Assembly (NCBI RefSeq): GCF_013305725.1
Contig: NZ_CP047883.1
Coordinates: 62,001-126,000, forward strand
Direction: 5' to 3'
Length of the DNA stretch: 64,000 nt
Source of the DNA: Streptococcus mitis
GTDB lineage: Bacteria; Bacillota; Bacilli; Lactobacillales; Streptococcaceae
The translations under genes were made by a program, and so were the position numbers. Position 1 is the stretch's first letter. Every line of letters starts with the position of its first letter. Of this stretch, positions 34,066 to 43,076 are shown one piece after another. The notes beneath the pieces were generated by a model. It worked only from the letters and a program-made list of their open reading frames with translations, did not search any database and was not told the DNA's origin.

Positions 34066-34093
34066 CATTTAACCCTTTTAGAGGGTAGCAAAA

Positions 34094-34126
34094 AACCCCT
34101 ATCGGTGGCACGGTGGGGCTTTTTAG
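34094..34126. terminator. Bidirectional terminator of Fst module 1
   Basis: ACCCCTATCG pairs with CGGTGGGG, with A and T runs on its two sides, so it can stop both toxin mRNA and antisense RNA. Confidence 0.75.
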
Positions 34127-34159
34127 TTATATATGCTAGAAGCATTATTTTCCCTTTAT
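34094..34159 (-). ncRNA. Antisense RNA (RNAII-like antitoxin) of module 1
   Basis: A minus-strand promoter (TTGAAA at 34194-34189, TAGAAT at 34171-34166, 17-bp spacer) would start an RNA of about 66 nt ending at the shared terminator. This matches the size of known Fst RNAII. It overlaps the toxin mRNA 3' region. Confidence 0.65.
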
Positions 34160-34165
34160 GCTTTC

Positions 34166-34194
34166 ATTCTAACACAACTCCCCCGATATTTCAA
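34166..34194 (-). promoter_or_regulatory. Antisense RNA promoter, module 1
   Basis: TTGAAA and TAGAAT on the minus strand with a 17-bp spacer. The same text recurs at module 2. Confidence 0.75.
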
Positions 34195-34285
34195 GCTTTT
34201 GTTTTTTATACGCGATATTGATGATATAAATCTGCTATGATATAATGTTTGAGCCCCCTCAATTTAATGAAGGGAGGTGTTGCCG

Positions 34286-34381
34286 ATGTTAGAAATTATC
34301 ATCACAATTTTTCTAGCACCCTTAGTAGTCAATATTTTGACAACCTTGTTTGAGAAATGGCTTAACTCACGCAAGAAATAA
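34286..34381 (+). CDS. Fst-family type I toxin peptide, module 2
   Basis: 31-residue peptide starting MLEIIITIFLAPLVVNIL and ending KWLNSRKK, with the same AP motif, Trp and basic tail as module 1. It is preceded by AAGGGAGGTGTT. A promoter TTGATG-17 bp-TATAAT lies upstream, ending about 55 bp before the start codon. Confidence 0.85.
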   Translation: MLEIIITIFLAPLVVNILTTLFEKWLNSRKK

Positions 34382-34400
34382 CCTTTAAGGGGCAATAAGC

Positions 34401-34437
34401 CAAAAAAACCTCAACGCTGGAACGTTGGGGCTTTTTG
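34401..34437. terminator. Bidirectional terminator of Fst module 2
   Basis: CCTCAACG pairs with CGTTGGGG, flanked by an A run on the left and a T run on the right. Confidence 0.75.
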
Positions 34438-34466
34438 TTGCCTTGTTAGACAATTATCATCACTAT
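34401..34466 (-). ncRNA. Antisense RNA of module 2
   Basis: The minus-strand promoter (TTGAAA at 34501-34496, TAGAAT at 34478-34473, 17-bp spacer) gives about 66 nt to the shared terminator, mirroring module 1. Confidence 0.65.
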
Positions 34467-34472
34467 AGTCCA

Positions 34473-34501
34473 ATTCTAACACAACCCCTCCGATATTTCA
34501 A
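34473..34501 (-). promoter_or_regulatory. Antisense RNA promoter, module 2
   Basis: Same -35/-10 text and spacing as at 34166-34194, within a shared block (AACACAAC...CGATATTTCAAGC). Confidence 0.75.
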
Positions 34502-34682
34502 GCTTTTGTTTTGATATTAATCAGAGTGTGTTTGTGGTTTGAGTCCATTACATTGAAATTAGCACACGCGCTACCAAGCTCCATTCTACATCAAAGAAAT
34601 CAATTCTTTTCTAGGGAATTTCCGCCCTCATTTTTGTCTTTTGTGCTAAAATAGACTTATAAATTGAAAATAAGGAATGTTT

Positions 34683-35489
34683 ATGAAATTGGGTAATGGT
34701 TTTTGGAAAGGTTGTCTCTATTTTTGGGGCTTCTTGTTCTTACTGGGCCTTTTGGTTCAATATGCTCTTCCACTTGCGGCTTGTGTCCTGCTAGGATATG
34801 GTGGTTATCGTCTCTATAAACGTTGGCGCTATCCTCTTTTGCAGGATCGTTCGCTCGATGATCGAATTGAGCTTTTAAAAGCCAGGATTCGCCAGGCTGA
34901 TAAAGATATTCAGCAATTAGAGGGAACTTTAGTAGAAAAAGGCTCAGATTCCTATAAGAGTTTGGCTAATCAAGTCTTGATCGAACTGCGGGAAATTCAT
35001 CAGGAGGCGGATCGTCTCAAGTCCTATATCGATGCTGATATCTACAACCGTATTGACAAAAAGGTTCGTACAGTGAGGGCAACTATCGATGTTCAGCTAG
35101 AACGTTTGGATAGGGAAAGTCAGGTAGATCTTGAGAATGCGGAGCCAGAGGAATTAGCTCCAGAATTGTCCCAGACATTAGCCAATATTGCCATTGATCA
35201 TCAGGCCATTTTAGACAAGATTGCTACCTCTGCTGAGGGTGATAAGGAAGAATTGACGGCCATTCATAGTTTGAAGATGGAGAAATTCCAAACGATTTTA
35301 GAAGGCTATTTAAAGATTAAGGCCAATCCGAAGAACTATAATCGGGCAGAAGAACGCTTAGAGCAAGCTAAAGCAGCTATCGAACAATTTGACCTTGAGC
35401 TGGACCAAGTTCTGAGAGAACTCAATGAAACAGATATGCGTGATTTTGATATCAGTTTGCGTATCCTAGAAAAAGATCGTAAAGAATAG
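34683..35489 (+). CDS. xpaC: XpaC-family protein
   Basis: 268 residues from ATG 34683, chosen over ATG 34677 because AAGGAATG gives better spacing. Two N-terminal membrane segments (FWGFLFLLGLLVQYALPLAA) are followed by a long helical coiled-coil region, ending NETDMRDFDISLRILEKDRKE. XpaC (5-bromo-4-chloroindolyl phosphate hydrolysis family) is usually paired with a TelA-family gene, as here. Its molecular role is not known. Its last ~65 residues resemble the N-terminus of HsdR encoded at 37184. Confidence 0.85.
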   Translation: MKLGNGFWKGCLYFWGFLFLLGLLVQYALPLAACVLLGYGGYRLYKRWRYPLLQDRSLDDRIELLKARIRQADKDIQQLEGTLVEKGSDSYKSLANQVLIELREIHQEADRLKSYIDADIYNRIDKKVRTVRATIDVQLERLDRESQVDLENAEPEELAPELSQTLANIAIDHQAILDKIATSAEGDKEELTAIHSLKMEKFQTILEGYLKIKANPKNYNRAEERLEQAKAAIEQFDLELDQVLRELNETDMRDFDISLRILEKDRKE

Positions 35490-35510
35490 GTTAGAAACAA
35501 AGGAGTAACC

Positions 35511-36758
35511 ATGACAGAATTTAATTTTGATATTGACCAGATTGCCAATAATACGGTAGCTAAGGTGGATAAAACAACCCAAATCATCGAGACAAATACT
35601 GGCTCAGACAAGACCTTGACCTTCTTAGAAAAGTTGAGTCCTGAGCAGCAAGAAGGAATCAAGGCGCACGTGCCCCAGTTAGTAGACCAATTTGTCACCA
35701 ATCAAAATGCTCTTTTGGATTTTGGACAATCTGCTGTAGAAGGCGTAAACAATACGGTCAATCGTATCTTGTCAGAACAAAAGAAATTGCAGATTCCCCA
35801 AGTGGATGATCTTCTCAAGAATACCAACCGTGAGTTGCAAGGCTTTGTAGTCAAATACAAGAACGCTGAAATTGCTGAGTTAGAAGAAAAGCCAAACTTT
35901 TTGCAACGCTTGTTTAACAAGAGCAAGAATACGCTACAAGAATTTTACTTTGACTCAAAAACAGTGGAGCAAAAGCTCGATGGTATGGCTGCCGCAGTGG
36001 TCAAGCAAGAAGATGTGCTAGCTCGAAATATCGTCTCTGCTGAGATGTTGATTGAGGACAATACCAAATCCATTGAAAATCTGGTGGGAGTGATTTCCTT
36101 TATCGAAGCCAGCCAGACAGAAGCTGGCAAACGCGCTGCCGAACTGAAAGCTCAAGCTGACCAACTCGATACAAGTTCGGTAGAATACCAAACCAAGTCA
36201 CAAGAATTGGCCCGCATGGCTGAAGTGGTCAATACCCTCGAACAACAGCACACCGAGTATGTCAGCCGTCTCTATGTGGCCTGGGCAACAACACCTCAGA
36301 TGCGCAATCTGGTGAAGGTGTCATCTGATATGCGCCAAAAATTGGGCATGCTTCGTCGCAATACGATTCCAACAATGAAGCTTTCCATTGCTCAACTTGG
36401 TATTTTGCAACAATCCATGAAATCAGGTGTCGTGGCAGATGCCATTGTCAATGCCAATAATGCTGCACTTCAGATGCTAGCTGAAACCAGTAAGGAAGTG
36501 ATTCCGCAAATGGAACGAATTGCTCAAAGCCCGACAGTCGCTGTCGAATCGGTTACCAAACTGGCTGAAAGTCTGGTCGCTCAAAACCAAGGTATCGTCG
36601 CAGCAATTGAATTGGGACGCCAGAAACGTGCCCAACTAGAAACAACCATCGTCAAGTCCGCAGAAATGATCAACGATTCTGTCAAGCTACGCGATGAGAA
36701 AATCGTCCAAGCCCTTCTAGATCAAGGCAAGGCCGCCCAGAAAGAAGTACAAGAATAA
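35511..36758 (+). CDS. telA: TelA-family toxic anion resistance protein
   Basis: 415 residues, mostly long alpha-helices without membrane segments, matching the TelA/YaaN family (tellurite and other stress resistance, nisin tolerance in Listeria). The C-terminal half contains the well-conserved helices (MRNLVKVSSDMRQKLGMLRR, NTIPTMKLSIAQLGILQQ). It follows xpaC by 21 bp with AAAGGAGTAACC and ends at a strong terminator. Confidence 0.88.
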   Translation: MTEFNFDIDQIANNTVAKVDKTTQIIETNTGSDKTLTFLEKLSPEQQEGIKAHVPQLVDQFVTNQNALLDFGQSAVEGVNNTVNRILSEQKKLQIPQVDDLLKNTNRELQGFVVKYKNAEIAELEEKPNFLQRLFNKSKNTLQEFYFDSKTVEQKLDGMAAAVVKQEDVLARNIVSAEMLIEDNTKSIENLVGVISFIEASQTEAGKRAAELKAQADQLDTSSVEYQTKSQELARMAEVVNTLEQQHTEYVSRLYVAWATTPQMRNLVKVSSDMRQKLGMLRRNTIPTMKLSIAQLGILQQSMKSGVVADAIVNANNAALQMLAETSKEVIPQMERIAQSPTVAVESVTKLAESLVAQNQGIVAAIELGRQKRAQLETTIVKSAEMINDSVKLRDEKIVQALLDQGKAAQKEVQE

Positions 36759-36766
36759 CACACAAG

Positions 36767-36800
36767 TCCCCTGCAAGCATAGTTTGCAGGGGATTTTGCT
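36767..36800 (+). terminator. telA terminator
   Basis: TCCCCTGCAA pairs with TTGCAGGGGA, followed by TTTTGC and more T. Confidence 0.85.
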
Positions 36801-36805
36801 TGTTT

Positions 36806-36911
36806 TATACTCAATGAAAATCAAAGAGAAAACTAGGAAGCTAGCCGCAGGCTGTACTTGAGTACGGTAAGGCGACGCTGACGTGGTTTGAATTTGATTT
36901 TCGAAGAGTAT
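36806..36911 (+). repeat. BOX element (boxC-boxA, no boxB)
   Basis: ATACTCAATGAAAATC at one end and TTTTCGAAGAGTAT at the other, with the core GGTAAGGCGACGCTGACG inside. Lies between telA and the restriction locus. Confidence 0.85.
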
Positions 36912-37007
36912 TAGTAGAAGTTTGAAGGTCAGGGAATTCTTGCTAGTTTTAGAGAGAATACCCTAGAAAACCTTTTCACTACTAGTCTTTTATGATACAA
37001 TGGAAGG

Positions 37008-37159
37008 AAGTAAAGGCGCTGTTTTTTCGATGTCGCAACGCCTTGGATGAATGAAAAGGAAGAGTCCCTATGGTTAAGCAAACAAGTCCCATGCAGAGAG
37101 CTGCATTCGAGTCCTCGTACCCAGTTTCCAAACCTGCCAATTTCCTTGGTAGGCTTTTT
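37008..37159 (+). ncRNA. Structured RNA/leader candidate upstream of hsdR
   Basis: A weak promoter (TTTTCA, 17 bp, TACAAT at 36996-37001) precedes a region without a frame that folds. AAGGCG (37013) pairs with CGCCTT (37039); CATGCAG-AGAG-CTGCATT lies in the middle; CCTGCCAA/TTGGTAGG plus CTTTTT at 37133-37159 is a terminator. Termination just before hsdR suggests an attenuator or an independent small RNA. No known class recognised. Confidence 0.45.
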
Positions 37160-37183
37160 GCGTTGTAGAAATGGGGTATGAAC

Positions 37184-40100
37184 ATGGCTTACACCTTATC
37201 AAAAGAATTAGAACAAGAGCTCATCGTTTCAGCACCTGAGTTACAGCCTAGTTATGCTGCCATCGTAGAATACCTAGAAGCTATCAACCAGAAAGAAGCA
37301 TCTGGAAGCAATTCTCAGGAACTCCAGAACCAGCTTACTATTCAGCTGAGACGTTTAGAAGATTTGGTGCAGGGCTATATCCAAATAAAGAAGAACCCAC
37401 ATCACTACCTAGATGCAGATAAAGACCTGACGGCAGCCTATCAAGCCATAAAAGGGACGGAGCAAGATCTTCTCAAAAAATTGCAACATCTCAATCAAGC
37501 AGCCTTGCAGGATTTTCATATCAGCCAGAGACTCTCTCCCAAAGATGAGACTGCTATCCCTGTAGCAGGTAAAGCCAAAACCAAACAGGAATTGGCTATC
37601 GAGCGGGATTTAATTAACCAGCTGACAAAGGGAGAAAGTCAATGGGTGTATCGGCCTGAGTTAAACACAGAAGATCTCCTATGGGGAAACTTTTTTGCCA
37701 AGCTGGAAGCCAATAATGTCCGCATTTTGCAAGACCATCCCCTTACAAATTCAGAGAAAAATCAAATCAAAAACCAGCTCAATTTCGTCAACTTTTATGA
37801 AGCAGCCAAGTGGATAGCAGGGGAAAACGGTATTGCCAAGGTGCAGGTTCAACGTGAAGATGCCAGTCTAGGCACCATTCGCTTGGAAGTCTTGTGGAGA
37901 AACAATGTCGCTGGTGGCAAATCCAGCTATGAGGTTGTCAACCAAGTCATCACAGGCGGAGAAGGGATTCGCCAGCGCCGTGGGGATGTGACTTTGCTGA
38001 TCAATGGTCTACCCATGATTCAAATTGAACTAAAAAGCCGTTCTCATCCTTATATGGATGCCTTCCGTCAGATTAAGAAATACGACCAAGAAGGACAGTT
38101 CAGAGGCATTTTTTCAAGTCTTCAGATGTTTGTCGTCTCTAATGTCACAGACACTCGCTACATCGCAGCTGCCAAAGCCAACAAGCTAAATGAACGCTTC
38201 TTGACCAAGTGGGTGGATAGTGAAAATAGACCTCAACCTCAACTATTTGACTTTGCTGAGTCTGTCTTGTCCATACCGAGAGCCCACGAGATGGTCATGC
38301 AGTATTCTGTCATCGATGACGACAAGAAGGCCTTGATTTTATTGCGTCCCTATCAGGTTCATGCCATTGAAGCCATCCGTGAAGCCAGTCGCAAGCGCCA
38401 ATCAGGCTATATTTGGCATACGACTGGTTCAGGAAAAACCCTGACCTCCTATAAGGTTTCGCGCAATCTGCTCCAGATACCATCCATTGAGAAGACAATC
38501 TTTGTGATTGATAGGACAGACCTCGACCAGCAGACGACCAGTTCTTTTCAGTCTTACGCAGAGAACGATATGATCGATATCGACGAGACCGATGACACAC
38601 AGGAATTGGTTAAAAATCTGGCTTCTGATGACCGCCGTGTCGTTGTGACGACCATCCAGAAAATCAATGCCATGATTCGTCAGTTTGATGAAGGCCGTCA
38701 CCAAAAGGTCTACAATCGTATCAAACAACTCAAACTAGCCTTTGTCGTTGATGAATGCCATCGCGCAGTGACTCCTGAACGCCAGCGCCACCTAGAGCAT
38801 TTCTTTACAAATTCTCTCTGGTATGGGTTTACAGGAACTCCTATCTTTACGGAAAATAAACGTGAACAAAAAGGAGACCTTGCTCAAACGACCGAAGAGC
38901 AGTACGGTGATTGCCTCCACCAATATACCGTCAAAGAAGCCATCCATGACAAGGCGGTTCTTGGTTTTAATGTGGAGTATCAGACAACCATGCCTGGTTG
39001 GGCAGAAGATGAGATTGACGAGGAGCGTTATGATGACGAAGGCCACATGCTTGCCGTTTTAGATGCTATTCTCAATCGCTCAAGACGCAAACTCGGTTTC
39101 CAAAATGGGGTAGGAAAAACCTATGAAGCCATTTTGACCGTTAAAAGCATTGCCCGTGCACAGGCCTATTATAACCTGATTAAGCAAGTCAAAAATGGCG
39201 AGAAGTCTCTAAGCATCTCGGAAAATGTTAAAAAGGTCTTGCCAGACTTTCCTAAGGTTGCCATTACCTATTCTGTGACAGAAAATGAAGCAGACTCCTA
39301 TATCAACCAAGCCTACATGGAGGAGAGTTTAGAAGACTACAATGCTATGTTTGGCACCCACTTTAGCCTAGCAACCATTGCTTCCTACAATAGTGACCTC
39401 AACGACCGCTTGGCTCGTAAGAAAGAACGCTTTGCCTTCCGTGAAGAACAATTGGACCTGGTTATCGTGGTGGACCGCTTGTTGACGGGCTTTGATGCCC
39501 CTTGCCTATCGACCCTGTTCATGGATCGTCAGCCAATGAAACCCCAGCATATCATTCAGTCCTTTTCACGAACCAATCGCCTTTTTGATGAAGGCAAGAA
39601 ATTCGGCCAAATCGTCACCTTCCAAACGCCTGACCGCTTTAAAGAAAAGGTGGATGAAGCTCTGAGCCTCTACTCAAATGGGGGTGAAACTAGTGTCTTA
39701 GCCCCAGAATGGCAGGAGGAGAAGGCCAAGTTCCTGGAAAAGGTTCATCAACTACTGGCTATCGCTCCAAGTCCAGAGCAGGTGCCTGATTTGGATACAG
39801 CGACAGATGCAGAATTAAAACGCTTTGCCAAGGCCTTTCAAGAATTTGACAAGCTCCTATCCTCTATACAAGTCTATTCGGACTATGATGAGAAAGTCAT
39901 CCTCAGAGAGATTGGCCTCAGCCTAGAAGACATTGAGAACTTTGCCGGCCAATATCAAAATGTCATCGAAGAGCTCCGCAGACGCAGAAAAGAAGACCAA
40001 GAAGATGAAGGTGTCCTACTGGATATCGAGTATGAGCTCGAATCCATCCGCACCGATGAGATAAACTATCACTATATCCTCTCTCTCATCCAAGCGTTGA

Positions 40101-40546
40101 TTGAAAATCGGGAAAACCTTATCGGTAAAAAGGAAAAGAGTCTGGTAGATAACTATATCGAAGATTTGAACAAATCCAATCCCAAGTTATCCAGCCTCAT
40201 CTCCAAACTCTGGCAGAATGTCCAATCAGATGCCAAGAGCTATCAGGGACAGTCTATCATCCATAAGTTGGAAGAGATGATTGAGCTAACAACCCAGAAA
40301 AAGATTCGTGAAACGGCAGATTATTGGCAGATAGGGGAGGATGAGCTCCAGTTCGTAGTGGACAACTATCGCATTGGACGAGACAAGCAAAATGGTGAAA
40401 AAGCCATCACCGAGTCTCAAGACTATCTGGCTTATAAGGAAGCCCACGGAGACAAGGCACTACCAAAACTCAAATACAAAAAAGCCCTCAAAGAGGACTA
40501 TATGCGCATGATTTCAGAGGATATCTTACCCTTAAGGGGGAGATAA
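37184..40546 (+). CDS. hsdR: Type I restriction enzyme, HsdR subunit, with extra N-terminal domain
   Basis: Motor/nuclease subunit, 1120 residues from ATG 37184 (GGGG about 10 nt upstream; ATG 37178 is too close to it). The endonuclease motif IQIELKSR is at ~280, Walker [12 protein letters not shown] at ~410, DECH box VDECHRAV at ~523, TGTP follows, and later helicase motifs include [12 protein letters not shown] and QSFSRTNR. The first ~125 residues are unusual: they resemble the C-terminal part of XpaC rather than a standard HsdR start. It first makes an ATP-driven complex with HsdM and HsdS and cuts unmodified foreign DNA. Confidence 0.92.
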   Translation: MAYTLSKELEQELIVSAPELQPSYAAIVEYLEAINQKEASGSNSQELQNQLTIQLRRLEDLVQGYIQIKKNPHHYLDADKDLTAAYQAIKGTEQDLLKKLQHLNQAALQDFHISQRLSPKDETAIPVAGKAKTKQELAIERDLINQLTKGESQWVYRPELNTEDLLWGNFFAKLEANNVRILQDHPLTNSEKNQIKNQLNFVNFYEAAKWIAGENGIAKVQVQREDASLGTIRLEVLWRNNVAGGKSSYEVVNQVITGGEGIRQRRGDVTLLINGLPMIQIELKSRSHPYMDAFRQIKKYDQEGQFRGIFSSLQMFVVSNVTDTRYIAAAKANKLNERFLTKWVDSENRPQPQLFDFAESVLSIPRAHEMVMQYSVIDDDKKALILLRPYQVHAIEAIREASRKRQSGYIWHTTGSGKTLTSYKVSRNLLQIPSIEKTIFVIDRTDLDQQTTSSFQSYAENDMIDIDETDDTQELVKNLASDDRRVVVTTIQKINAMIRQFDEGRHQKVYNRIKQLKLAFVVDECHRAVTPERQRHLEHFFTNSLWYGFTGTPIFTENKREQKGDLAQTTEEQYGDCLHQYTVKEAIHDKAVLGFNVEYQTTMPGWAEDEIDEERYDDEGHMLAVLDAILNRSRRKLGFQNGVGKTYEAILTVKSIARAQAYYNLIKQVKNGEKSLSISENVKKVLPDFPKVAITYSVTENEADSYINQAYMEESLEDYNAMFGTHFSLATIASYNSDLNDRLARKKERFAFREEQLDLVIVVDRLLTGFDAPCLSTLFMDRQPMKPQHIIQSFSRTNRLFDEGKKFGQIVTFQTPDRFKEKVDEALSLYSNGGETSVLAPEWQEEKAKFLEKVHQLLAIAPSPEQVPDLDTATDAELKRFAKAFQEFDKLLSSIQVYSDYDEKVILREIGLSLEDIENFAGQYQNVIEELRRRRKEDQEDEGVLLDIEYELESIRTDEINYHYILSLIQALIENRENLIGKKEKSLVDNYIEDLNKSNPKLSSLISKLWQNVQSDAKSYQGQSIIHKLEEMIELTTQKKIRETADYWQIGEDELQFVVDNYRIGRDKQNGEKAITESQDYLAYKEAHGDKALPKLKYKKALKEDYMRMISEDILPLRGR

Positions 40547-40706
40547 AATACCGATTTGATTTTTCTTATTTGCTAGATGTTTAACGTTATCTTGTCAAAT
40601 CATACTTTCTATTGTTTCAAAATAGGCAAAATTGAAGAATAGACATCAAAAAAGAAAATCTAAAGTGTAGAAATAAGAAAATGGAGTAATAGAAAGAAGA
40701 AACATT

Positions 40707-41777
40707 ATGGAAAAATTATTTATTATTGGAAATGGGTTTGATATAGCGCATGATTTAAAGACGGATTATCTATATTTCAAGAAGTTCGTTTATCAGCAAG
40801 CCTATGGAAAAGATGAACTGTTAGAGTCGTTGCAAAGTGAAAATGCCATTAAATTATATCTAAATAGAATTGATGAAGAAATATTGCTAGAAGAAATAGA
40901 CGATTATAGTATTCCTGAAATGCAAAGGGGACCAGAAGGGGAAAAACTATATCCAGATGATGTAGATTTGTATAAGTTATTGTATCTGCTAATGGGTCAA
41001 ATTACGGAAACTGAGAAATTTTGGTCTGATTTTGAAGCGAAATTAGCAGATTTTAATAAAGTGTCTATTGCTACTATGGATTTTCTGGATATTGATGACG
41101 AATTGAATGGTTCTTTGATGGCTAATAATGCAAATGAGATAGGAGAAATTCTAGCTGAATATATAGATTATTCTTTAAATAAATTATTTAAATTGTGGAT
41201 AGAAGAAACATATTCTGATTGGAAGGATAGAATTCTGACTAAAGGCGAAGAATCGTACTCTAAATTGTTAAATGATAGCGTTTTGAAAAATTCTGATGCA
41301 TTATTTATCAACTTCAATTATACAAAAACGTTAGAAGATTTATATAGAATTCCTGAAAAGCAAGTTTTTCATTTACATGGAGTTATTGATGGGGGAAAAT
41401 TTATTTTTGGACATGGTTTTGATGATGAATTAAGTGATTTCAATCCTCTAGATGTAGGAGCATATCTTGAAGAAGTTGTTGAAAAGTTAAAGAAACCAGT
41501 TGACAATGTATTGTCTAATTACAATGAACTTTTTGAAAGGTTATCTTCTGTCAAAGAAATTTATTTCATCGGTTTTGGAATTCGTTCAGAACAAAGATGG
41601 GTAGACAGTCCATATTTAAAAACAATATTTAAGGAGGCTCCGAATGCAGATATTTTACTTGATAGTTATTACCGATTTGGAAATATAGTACAAATAAAAA
41701 GAACTCTGAAAAAATTAGGTGCAGATAAAGCATATAAACTAAGATTGATAGATACAAGGGACAATCAATTGTTATAA
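40707..41777 (+). CDS. abiH: AbiH-family abortive infection protein
   Basis: 356 residues. The N-terminus MEKLFIIGNGFDIAHDLKTDYLYFKKF and the internal FINFNYTKTLEDLY, FHLHGVIDGGKFIFGHG and EIYFIGFGIR are the hallmarks of AbiH (phage abortive infection). The gene is AT-rich compared with hsdR and hsdM and is inserted between hsdR and hsdS; it runs directly into hsdS (11 bp). It is likely co-expressed with the restriction genes. How AbiH acts is not known. Confidence 0.88.
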   Translation: MEKLFIIGNGFDIAHDLKTDYLYFKKFVYQQAYGKDELLESLQSENAIKLYLNRIDEEILLEEIDDYSIPEMQRGPEGEKLYPDDVDLYKLLYLLMGQITETEKFWSDFEAKLADFNKVSIATMDFLDIDDELNGSLMANNANEIGEILAEYIDYSLNKLFKLWIEETYSDWKDRILTKGEESYSKLLNDSVLKNSDALFINFNYTKTLEDLYRIPEKQVFHLHGVIDGGKFIFGHGFDDELSDFNPLDVGAYLEEVVEKLKKPVDNVLSNYNELFERLSSVKEIYFIGFGIRSEQRWVDSPYLKTIFKEAPNADILLDSYYRFGNIVQIKRTLKKLGADKAYKLRLIDTRDNQLL

Positions 41778-41788
41778 GGAGGAGATAT

Positions 41789-43015
41789 ATGACAAAACAA
41801 CCAAGCTATCGATTTGTGGGATTTGAAGATGAGTGGAAGGAAAAGTATTTGTATGAAGTTTTAAAAGTTTCTAAAGATAGAAATGTGGATTTAGCATATG
41901 ATAAAAATCAAGTATTGTCTGTATCACGTGAAGCAGGCGTGGTTAATCAAATCGAATATCAAGGAAGATCATTTGCTGGAGCAGATTTATCTAACTATAA
42001 AATAGTAAATAAAGAAAACTTAATTTATACAAAGAGTCCATTAAAAGGCGCTCCTTATGGAATTTTCCAGATATCATATACTACAGGGATAGTATCTCCG
42101 TTATACGCTGTATTCAAATCTACAAAACAAATTTTTGCCCCATTTGTTGGTTTATCACTTACGGATGATAATAAAGCTTCTAAGTATTTATCTCCTATTG
42201 TTACAAAAGGAGCCAAGAACACTATTAATATAACGGATGAAGGTAGTCTTCAAGGTAAATTACTATTTCCTAGTATCTTGGAACAAACGATAATGCATAC
42301 TTTCTTCCAAGATATTGACCAGCTCATTAGCATTCAACAGCGTAAGTTAGAGGTGCTCAAGGAGCAGAAGAAAACCTACCTCAAACTCCTCTTCCCAGCC
42401 AAAGGACAAACTAAACCAGACCTTCGTTTTGCAGGATTTGAAGATGAGTGGAAGGAAAAGTATTTGTATGAAGTTTTAAAAGTTTCTAAAGATAGAAATG
42501 TGGATTTAGCATATGATAAAAATCAAGTATTGTCTGTATCACGTGAAGCAGGCGTGGTTAATCAAATCGAATATCAAGGAAGATCATTTGCTGGAGCAGA
42601 TTTATCTAACTATAAAATAGTAAATAAAGAAAACTTAATTTATACAAAGAGTCCATTAAAAGGCGCTCCTTATGGAATTTTCCAGATATCATATACTACA
42701 GGGATAGTATCTCCGTTATACGCTGTATTCAAATCTACAAAACAAATTTTTGCTCCATTTGTTGGCTTATCACTTATGGATGATAATAAAGCTTCTAAGT
42801 ATTTATCTCCTATTGTTACAAAAGGAGCCAAGAATACTATTAATATAACGGATGAAGGTAGCCTTCAAGGTAAATTACTATTTCCTAGTATGGAGGAGCA
42901 AAGGATAATACATACTTTTTTCCAAGATCTAGACAAGTCTATTGCCAAACAAGAGGAAAAAGTCAACCAACTCAAAGAAAGCAAACAAACCCTACTCAGA
43001 AAAATGTTTATATAA
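41789..43015 (+). CDS. hsdS: Type I restriction specificity subunit HsdS with duplicated TRD
   Basis: Sequence-recognition subunit of 408 residues: TRD1 (~10-165), central helix (LISIQQRKLEVLKEQKKTYLK), TRD2 (~215-370) and C-terminal helix (LDKSIAKQEEKVNQLKESKQ). The two TRDs are almost identical: about 455 bp are repeated 615 bp apart with a few substitutions. Since each TRD reads one half of a bipartite site, the enzyme should recognise a palindromic bipartite sequence. Ribosome site AAGGAGGAGA. Confidence 0.92.
   Translation: MTKQPSYRFVGFEDEWKEKYLYEVLKVSKDRNVDLAYDKNQVLSVSREAGVVNQIEYQGRSFAGADLSNYKIVNKENLIYTKSPLKGAPYGIFQISYTTGIVSPLYAVFKSTKQIFAPFVGLSLTDDNKASKYLSPIVTKGAKNTINITDEGSLQGKLLFPSILEQTIMHTFFQDIDQLISIQQRKLEVLKEQKKTYLKLLFPAKGQTKPDLRFAGFEDEWKEKYLYEVLKVSKDRNVDLAYDKNQVLSVSREAGVVNQIEYQGRSFAGADLSNYKIVNKENLIYTKSPLKGAPYGIFQISYTTGIVSPLYAVFKSTKQIFAPFVGLSLMDDNKASKYLSPIVTKGAKNTINITDEGSLQGKLLFPSMEEQRIIHTFFQDLDKSIAKQEEKVNQLKESKQTLLRKMFI
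41819..42274 (+). repeat. TRD-coding direct repeat, copy 1 of hsdS
   Basis: From GGATTTGAAGATGAGTGG to TTTCCTAGTAT, nearly identical to 42434-42889 (I count about six base differences). Confidence 0.88.
42434..42889 (+). repeat. TRD-coding direct repeat, copy 2 of hsdS
   Basis: Second copy, 615 bp downstream of the first. One difference changes Thr to Met (SLTDDN against SLMDDN); the others seen are silent. Confidence 0.88.
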
Positions 43016-43076
43016 GATACCAAGACCGTAAAAAGCTACACTAAACGAATGAAAGTAGAAATTGATAGGAGACCCT

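Noticed and set aside
38310-39062. Antisense and alternate-frame open frames within hsdR
   Set aside because: They lie wholly within a strongly conserved helicase region and lack translation signals.
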